From the IMG/VR virus record IMGVR_UViG_3300021961_000548, positions 1 to 26,238 of that record: a stretch of DNA of 26,238 nucleotides; one strand, written 5' to 3'. The translations under genes and the position numbers were made by a program. Position 1 is the stretch's first letter. Every line of letters starts with the position of its first letter. This DNA is from a virus. Shown one piece after another: positions 21,853-26,238 of this stretch. The notes below the pieces were generated by a model that was not told the origin of the DNA, made no database searches, and saw only the letters and a program-made list of their open reading frames with translations.

Positions 21853-24079
21853 TGTCTATCTTTTTAACCCATTTATAAATACATTCTCTTGATACATCTA
21901 ATAGATCAGCAACACTGACCTTGTTTAATTTTTTGTTAGCTTGATACATCACCTTGAACTTGTCAAATTTACTCTTACCAGGATCGTTTTTTATTACATC
22001 CTTGAGCTCCTTTTTTTCTGCTGATTCTATCTTAACCTTTTTACTCATGTTTATGAAGTAGTGAGACAGTTTCTCAGCTCTCAACATAGAAGGCTCCATT
22101 AGAGTGCCGTAAAAATACTCTTCTGGTTGATCGTATGACCACAAAGAATTGATTAACATAGCGAACCTTGGAATGTAACTCTTCTGTTTTGGTAGCATTG
22201 ACTTCATATACTCATTCTCAGCATCACTGTTTTGCATCTCCGTAATCTGATTAAAGATTCGAGTCCATTGTTGCTTAGATGCCTTAGTCATTCTCACTAC
22301 TATAGGCTCAATGTCATCCTCTACGTTGTACTTAACCCACTTCATTTTTACCTCTTCAAAAAACTTGACTATATAGGCATCATACCATACTGATGTTGAT
22401 ACATCCATCTCATTCTCATTATAAGATTCCACAAACAAGTCAGGAAATGATATCAACATCCTATCTGTAAAGCCATTCTCTTTGTTCTCTTCTGTATTAA
22501 AGGCATCAAATATTGTCGGTTGTATACCACCAAGCACTGGTATATGAGGCTTGTCAACAAATGAACTCTTAGCGGTCTTTCTATTCATGCTTACAGCTTT
22601 ACCACTCCAGCATGATAACCAAAATTCAAGGTCTGAACCTGCTCTGTACTTGTTCATATCCTTAAACCATCCTGCCAGCTCATCCTTAAACACACCTACT
22701 GAGTTCTTATTCTCTTCATGTAGGTCAACCAATGCCTCAAGTGTGATGTCATTCACTATAAACTGAGTCTTTTTAGGCTTTCTTACCTCTTCTGAGTGCT
22801 CCTTCTCTTGCTTGTCTTTTTTCTCATACTCAACCCACTTAGCATATTCCTTAATATAGCGTTTGATGTGAGTATTATTTACCGTTTCAAGGGGTCTGAT
22901 TATCTGGTTGATGCTGGGAGTCTTACCAATACCTGCCTTACCTACTAATGATATCCACAGTGTACCTGTCTCAAGCCATCCACTCTTGACCTCTACCTTC
23001 AATGAGTTACCTACTATCACTGACAGCATCCACATGAATGCACACCCCATGTAGTCTATTGACAGCCCTAATGTGTGAGCAGATTCTAAGATAAAGTGCT
23101 GTATATTCTCTGGATAGATGTCGATAGGAAAGGTTAACTTGCTCACATCTACCTTAGGCTTGTCATCCAGTTCTATCTGTGGCACCCTACGAGAGCCATA
23201 TCCTTTGTCATAGAGATCGTTGGCAGCTTGTTTCATATCACCAAAGTGATATTTATGGGCATAGATAGCAAATGGACTGAGTAACTTCTCAGCTGGGTAT
23301 TGTGTGCCAGTACTAAACAGATACATACATCCACTATCCTTGTACACATATCCTGAATGTGGTGACTCAGCTCCATGTCTGCGTATGATGTAGCTCTTAT
23401 TCGTGTTCCTTACAATGGTGAACTCATCACTAATCAGCTCAATAGTGTTGTTTTTTGAGTTGTAGTCATCCCATGGAGTGACCTCATCCTCATTAGTTGA
23501 GTATTGTTTCTTAGTTGGCTTGTCAAGGTTGACCTCTTCAATGTAGTTGTAGGTCTTAGATATGGACCAAAGTATCTCTCTCTCCTCTTCTGTGATGTAC
23601 TTGATATCATGGTACTCATTCTCACCATGAAAGTTGCCGTACAAAATAAACTGACCACCCACTCCCCTGGTCTCAATGATAGCCTCCTTCATGCCTTGCA
23701 ACTTAGCTATCTTGGTGTTGCCTTGTACCTTTGTGCACTTGTATATAATGTGATATCCATCTCTCATAGTCTTAGCTATGACAAACTTATAATCAAACTC
23801 AGATATGTTATCTCGAAGGAAGGAGATGTATTCATTCCACCAGGCTAATTTTTCTGGGAGTGATGAGAATACTTTGAGATCTATATCAATGCACTCAATG
23901 TCATTAACACCTGACCGGCATCCATAGAGAGGTGCATCCATCTGGTCAATCTCATCATGAGTCTTGCATGGTTTGGAGGTCCATTTGCTCTCTATTGGTT
24001 TCTTGGTAGCATCACAAGGAATGACACTATAACCCAATGAGGCAAGTTTTTTTAAATAATCTTTTGTTATCATACTCAT
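21830..24079 (-). CDS. Primase-polymerase with DUF3987 helicase-like domain
   Basis: 749 residues. The N-terminal Prim-Pol domain has CIDIDLK (63-69) with the two catalytic aspartates, GYHIIYK (108-114), and ETRGVGGQFILYG (136-148). Residues about 320-640 match DUF3987, with Walker A GKAGIGKT (380-387), followed by RPLETV and a helical insertion. The C-terminus has a helix-turn-helix, VSVADLLDVSRECIYKWVKK. One protein thus primes and probably unwinds the origin. It follows the homing endonuclease with a 4-nt overlap and lies downstream of the iteron region, so it shares the promoter at 24671-24698. Confidence 0.85.
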   Translation of the reverse strand: MSMITKDYLKKLASLGYSVIPCDATKKPIESKWTSKPCKTHDEIDQMDAPLYGCRSGVNDIECIDIDLKVFSSLPEKLAWWNEYISFLRDNISEFDYKFVIAKTMRDGYHIIYKCTKVQGNTKIAKLQGMKEAIIETRGVGGQFILYGNFHGENEYHDIKYITEEEREILWSISKTYNYIEEVNLDKPTKKQYSTNEDEVTPWDDYNSKNNTIELISDEFTIVRNTNKSYIIRRHGAESPHSGYVYKDSGCMYLFSTGTQYPAEKLLSPFAIYAHKYHFGDMKQAANDLYDKGYGSRRVPQIELDDKPKVDVSKLTFPIDIYPENIQHFILESAHTLGLSIDYMGCAFMWMLSVIVGNSLKVEVKSGWLETGTLWISLVGKAGIGKTPSINQIIRPLETVNNTHIKRYIKEYAKWVEYEKKDKQEKEHSEEVRKPKKTQFIVNDITLEALVDLHEENKNSVGVFKDELAGWFKDMNKYRAGSDLEFWLSCWSGKAVSMNRKTAKSSFVDKPHIPVLGGIQPTIFDAFNTEENKENGFTDRMLISFPDLFVESYNENEMDVSTSVWYDAYIVKFFEEVKMKWVKYNVEDDIEPIVVRMTKASKQQWTRIFNQITEMQNSDAENEYMKSMLPKQKSYIPRFAMLINSLWSYDQPEEYFYGTLMEPSMLRAEKLSHYFINMSKKVKIESAEKKELKDVIKNDPGKSKFDKFKVMYQANKKLNKVSVADLLDVSRECIYKWVKKIDNDNHQRG

Positions 24080-24558
24080 AGCATTGCTAAACTATTCTGA
24101 TATGCTTGACTCGCTTCTTGTTCATTTACAAAATAACCTAAATGTTTTAGTTTTCCATTTATCTTAATTTGTGCCACCCATTTTTCTGCTAATTTGTGCC
24201 AACAAACTCCTTTATATTTACTTGAATATTTACCTTGAGTTTTATAACAATTTTCTCTATTAGTTAGAACTTGTAAATTATCTAATCTATTGTCTAATTT
24301 ATTATCGTTGATATGGTCAACAACATATATATTACCATTTGGGATATGATTTAAAAATGATTGAGCTAATAATTGATGTACCAGTTTAGTAGTTGCTATT
24401 TTATTTTTATATAATCTACATTGCCAATAACCTTTTTTATTTATAACAGGACTTAAAATTTTTTCTTTATTACATTTCAAACTTTTTACCCTACCTAAAT
24501 TAGATACTTCATATAATCCTTCATAACCAATTACATCCTTCCAAATTTCTTTTTTCAT
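24076..24558 (-). CDS. NUMOD4-HNH-AP2 homing endonuclease, free-standing
   Basis: 160 residues with three known modules: NUMOD4 (IWKDVIGYEGLYEVSNLGRV, 5-24), HNH with D81-H82 (VDHINDNKLDNRLDNLQVLT), and AP2 (YKGVCWHKLAEKWVAQIKIN, about 115-134, ending EASQAYQNSL). AP2 and NUMOD4 give DNA contacts, HNH cuts. The gene is AT-rich and sits between the RNA leader and the primase gene, overlapping the primase start by 4 nt. Homing endonucleases often sit beside replication genes and spread by cutting cognate sites in related phages. Confidence 0.9.
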   Translation of the reverse strand: MKKEIWKDVIGYEGLYEVSNLGRVKSLKCNKEKILSPVINKKGYWQCRLYKNKIATTKLVHQLLAQSFLNHIPNGNIYVVDHINDNKLDNRLDNLQVLTNRENCYKTQGKYSSKYKGVCWHKLAEKWVAQIKINGKLKHLGYFVNEQEASQAYQNSLAML

Positions 24559-24576
24559 TTCTAAAAAATTAAGTAT

Positions 24577-24662
24577 AAAAAAAACCCTGTAAATCCTGTG
24601 CGTCTCACTTCACGTTCATTACAGAGTTTTAATAACTTCTTTAGTTCTATTGCGTGAGACGG
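24577..24662 (-). ncRNA. Structured leader RNA: pseudoknot or terminator with U8
   Basis: On the minus strand arm CGTCTCAC (24654-24661) pairs with GTGAGACG (24601-24608). In its loop AACT and AGTT (24634-24646) form a small hairpin, and CTCTGTAA (24619-24626) pairs with TTACAGGG (24585-24592), one G-U pair, which lies outside and is followed at once by eight U. The first and third helices cross, so an H-type pseudoknot forms if both are made; alone, the third helix with U8 is a terminator. The element begins about 10 bases after a promoter box and ends 18 bases before the endonuclease ATG. A riboswitch, attenuator or sRNA is possible; no known class recognised. Confidence 0.55.
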
Positions 24663-24670
24663 AACAAGTA

Positions 24671-24698
24671 CAAATATAATCATTATTCTAATACCAAA
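24671..24698 (-). promoter_or_regulatory. Bacteroidota-type promoter driving the RNA leader
   Basis: Minus strand TTTG (24695-24698), 16 bp, TATATTTG (24671-24678), fitting TTTG-N-TAnnTTTG with slightly short spacing. Transcription would begin near 24665, exactly before the folded RNA. Confidence 0.7.
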
Positions 24699-24732
24699 CA
24701 TAATTTTTAAAAAATAAAGTTTATTATTATCA

Positions 24733-25000
24733 ACTGTCAACTTACTGTCAACTAATTTGTAAAAGTTGACACTCGAGTGTGTACGGAGTTGACAGTAAAA
24801 ATTCAGTATTTACAAGGGATACAGAGGTTTTTTAGTGTAAACTTACACTTTTTTTAAAAAAGTACATTTTTGATGAGGTAAAAAAATATTGAAATTTCAA
24901 GTGTAAACTACTGTCAACTGTACACTTTTGATATAAGTCACTGATATATAGTATTTTAACTGTGTAAACTACTGTCAACTACTGTCAACTTAAGTTTACA
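24733..25000. repeat. Iteron cluster, candidate replication origin
   Basis: ACTGTCAACT occurs five times direct (24733, 24744, 24910, 24971, 24981) and once inverted (24787), with a partial inverted copy at 24764. GTGTAAACT occurs at 24835, 24901 and 24962, with an inverted agtttaca at 24993; the 19-mer GTGTAAACTACTGTCAACT is present twice, 61 bp apart. There are also a 12-bp palindrome ACACTCGAGTGT (24769-24780), an inverted repeat AGTGTAAacTTACACT (24834-24849), and an A/T-rich stretch about 24840-24900. It lies between a DnaA-like gene and primase. No gene is seen in 24559-25078. A repressor operator array is the alternative to an origin. Confidence 0.6.
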
Positions 25001-25006
25001 GTCCAC

Positions 25007-25038
25007 AAAAAAACCCCCAGCCAATCAAGGAGGGGGTC
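25007..25038 (-). terminator. Terminator after the DnaA-like gene, partly bidirectional
   Basis: Minus strand ACCCCC-TCC-TTGATT-GGCTG-GGGGT, followed by TTTTTTT. On the plus strand the same stem is followed by CTTTT. It separates the DnaA-like gene from the iterons. Confidence 0.8.
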
Positions 25039-25078
25039 TTTTCGGATAATCAATCAAGTAAAAGCGTTGCTAAATTAG

Positions 25079-25441
25079 TCAATAATATTCATTATTTGCA
25101 ATCATTTCTTTAATTATTTTTAAATCAGTTGTGTTGTTGCACTTCAAGATGTCATCAAAGATGTTTCTTTTTTCCTCTACCACTGTCTCAAACAGTTCTA
25201 TCTCATTCTCAATGTATGATAGGTAGATCTTGTCATTGTGTTCCATAAACTGGTTGTGTACACCAATAGAGTGCATGATGGTGGCATGGTTTCTATTGAA
25301 TAGGTCTGCTATCTTTTGCAGAGTCCATCCCTGCTTGCGTAACAGGTGGCAAATGAATGCCCTTCTGTACACATATTCTCTGGCTCTGCTTGGCTTAGCC
25401 AGTTCATGCTCTTTGATGTGTTCAATTATTTCTTCTATCAT
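25079..25441 (-). CDS. DnaA domain IV-like DNA-binding protein
   Basis: 120 residues. Residues 20-62 match the DnaA C-terminal domain: REYVYRRAFICHLLRKQGWT, then LQKIADLFNRNHATIMHSIG, in which NHATIMHS (51-58) corresponds to the DHTTVLHA signature that reads the DnaA box. AAA+ and domain III are missing, so the protein can bind DNA but cannot load helicase by itself. The C-terminal half is acidic and helical. It lies just upstream of the iteron cluster, so it is the likely origin- or operator-binding protein. AGGAA lies about 9 bases before the ATG. Such truncated DnaA-like proteins are common in phages of Bacteroidota. Confidence 0.75.
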   Translation of the reverse strand: MIEEIIEHIKEHELAKPSRAREYVYRRAFICHLLRKQGWTLQKIADLFNRNHATIMHSIGVHNQFMEHNDKIYLSYIENEIELFETVVEEKRNIFDDILKCNNTTDLKIIKEMIANNEYY

Positions 25442-25517
25442 TGTATATTATTCCTATAATCATTACTATTGCTGACACTGCACAAGTAAACAGTGCCATT
25501 TTTGCCTCTTCACTCAT
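25422..25517 (-). CDS. 31-aa single-span membrane micro-protein
   Basis: Begins MSEEAKMALFTCAVSAIVMI and ends GIIYNDRRNN, with a clear 17-20 residue transmembrane segment and positive residues after it (C-terminus probably in the cytoplasm). The strongest ribosome site in the window, GGAGGAGGTG, lies just 5 bases before the ATG. It overlaps the upstream gene stop by 8 nt and the DnaA-like start by 20 nt. Function unknown. Confidence 0.65.
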   Translation of the reverse strand: MSEEAKMALFTCAVSAIVMIIGIIYNDRRNN

Positions 25518-25689
25518 TGGTCACCTCCTCCACTTTATACCCCCATGCAATGTATTGCTGTAGTGTATCTCTCTCTTCATTAGGGTAGCTCTCATTATAG
25601 AGGCATCCGTTGTCATCCAGTAGACAATACCACCAAAATCCACCATCCTCTTCCACTGCATCCTCAAGCCATATTCTATACTGTTTCAT
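25510..25689 (-). CDS. Small acidic protein (59 aa)
   Basis: Begins MKQYRIWLEDAVEEDGGFWW, then YCLLDDNGCLYN and ends GYKVEEVTNE. The ATG overlaps the TGA of the upstream gene (ATGA), which supports the start. It is acidic and tryptophan-rich. I recognise no family; acidic, W-rich small phage proteins are sometimes anti-host-defence or DNA-mimic proteins, but that is not shown here. Confidence 0.65.
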   Translation of the reverse strand: MKQYRIWLEDAVEEDGGFWWYCLLDDNGCLYNESYPNEERDTLQQYIAWGYKVEEVTNE

Positions 25690-25931
25690 TTCAACTGCTT
25701 TATATCGTCAATACTCTTAAATATCTCTGAGTTAGAGTCAATCCTGCCAGTTGCCTTAAGGTAGTCTACCTCAAGTTTAGCTGAGTTGATAATCACTGAC
25801 CCAATGTGAGCCACCGCCTTAGCTTTGCCCAGCTCTGCCTGTAGTTGCTCAGGTGTAATCTGGTCATCATCCAGTCTCTCTAATTGTGCGAATAGGTGAT
25901 CACGTAGATCACTGATTTTGTTCCTTGCCAT
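25686..25931 (-). CDS. Small helical phage protein (81 aa)
   Basis: Begins MARNKISDLRDHLFAQLERL and is helical throughout, with KAKAVAHIGSVIINSAKLEV and LKATGR in the middle. I recall similar 80-residue proteins (MARNKIxDLxxHLFAQLERL) in early regions of many phages and prophages across phyla, function unknown. The start is inside the HNH-like gene (23-nt overlap) and the stop overlaps the next gene by ATGA. Confidence 0.75.
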   Translation of the reverse strand: MARNKISDLRDHLFAQLERLDDDQITPEQLQAELGKAKAVAHIGSVIINSAKLEVDYLKATGRIDSNSEIFKSIDDIKQLK

Positions 25932-26238
25932 TTATTAACTTGTTTAATTTGTTACGTAATTTTAGTACCTCTTTTAGTTCTGCAGGGTACTGATGCATTG
26001 TGTTCCTCATCATGTTTTCTTGCTGAGTCAACAGCTCAAGATTAGCTACCTCACAGTTCATGGTGTTGCCATCTATGAACCTTAGCACCATCCCTTTAGG
26101 TATCTTGCCGTTAACTTTCTCCCAGTTGTACCTGTGGAGTAGTTGCCAGTTCCTGTTACCTACCTTGATATACTGGTATGGTATATCACCTGCTTTCTCC
26201 TGTATCCTTATTGAGCCAACAGGTCGAGTGTTGTGAGG
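25909..26238 (-). CDS. HNH-like protein with degenerate active site, 5-prime part cut off
   Basis: The reading frame is open from the window edge to 25909 (109 residues visible). It has PHNTRPVGS, then WQLLHRYNWEKVNGKIPKG, VLRFIDGNTMNCEVANLELL, and TQQENMMRN, the layout of phage HNH_3 proteins. The D-H pair of the active site (DHIDGN) is replaced by R-F (LRFIDGN), a change known in a subgroup of phage HNH-like proteins (such as HVVIFKDGD forms). It may therefore bind DNA without cutting. The gene overlaps the next gene by 23 nt. The first ATG in view (26091) is internal. Confidence 0.75.
   Translation of the reverse strand, partial: PHNTRPVGSIRIQEKAGDIPYQYIKVGNRNWQLLHRYNWEKVNGKIPKGMVLRFIDGNTMNCEVANLELLTQQENMMRNTMHQYPAELKEVLKLRNKLNKLINGKEQNQ

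Noticed and set aside
24577-24662. tRNA or tmRNA
   Set aside because: No cloverleaf, no T-loop GTTCRA arm in the right place and no CCA end; the fold is a pseudoknot or terminator.
24733-25000. Canonical DnaA boxes in the iteron region
   Set aside because: No TTATCCACA or near match was found; the repeats are of a different sequence.

Overview
This window looks like about 26 kb of a tailed, siphovirus-like phage or prophage of a Bacteroidota host, probably in the Flavobacterium area. The evidence is the full packaging, capsid, tail and replication gene set, AT-rich DNA, mostly weak Shine-Dalgarno sites, several Bacteroidota-type promoter boxes (TAnnTTTG, one with TTG 19 bp upstream), and structural protein families that I recognise from phages of this phylum. 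Both ends are cut inside genes: a portal gene on the left and an HNH-type gene on the right. All genes but two lie on the minus strand, so transcription runs from high to low coordinates. No integrase, lysin, tRNA or CRISPR array was seen.

Layout in transcription order. (1) 26238-24076, replication start region: a degenerate HNH protein, three small genes (one a 31-residue membrane protein with a very strong RBS), a stand-alone DnaA domain IV protein, a terminator, a 260-bp iteron-rich AT-rich stretch (candidate origin), a Bacteroidota promoter, an RNA leader that can fold as a pseudoknot or terminator, and a NUMOD4-HNH-AP2 homing endonuclease. (2) 24079-17056, early/middle genes: primase-polymerase/DUF3987 helicase, orphan DNA methyltransferase, VRR-NUC-type nuclease, ERF annealing protein, YqaJ-like exonuclease, pentapeptide repeat protein, SSB-like DUF3127 protein, zinc-ribbon His-Me endonuclease, small HTH regulator, and several micro-ORFs coupled by ATGA overlaps. 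(3) 16999-15636, middle genes ending in a divergent sigma-like protein. (4) 15649-1, late genes: two-TM protein, TerS, TerL, two large tail/baseplate proteins, tape measure, fibre and DUF1566 adhesin, XkdF protease fused to a scaffold-like tail, major capsid, tail tube, a 111-residue protein and portal. Two paralogous genes at 3136-4387 lie on the plus strand inside this region.

The most striking signal is a near-identical 15-mer, TACAATATAGGTATG, whose last three bases are the start codon. It occurs five times, always at the first gene of a late block (15649, 13591, 6264, 3091, 516) and nowhere that I found in the early region. A weaker TAAcA-like element lies 19-20 bp upstream of each copy. 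The TACAAT hexamer sits at -12 to -7 from the ATG, which is where a -10 box would be if transcription began at the A of ATG. I read this as a phage late regulon of leaderless transcripts. The sigma-like gene that ends inside the first of these sites is the natural candidate activator. Sequence positions are observed; the promoter, leaderless and sigma roles are inference.
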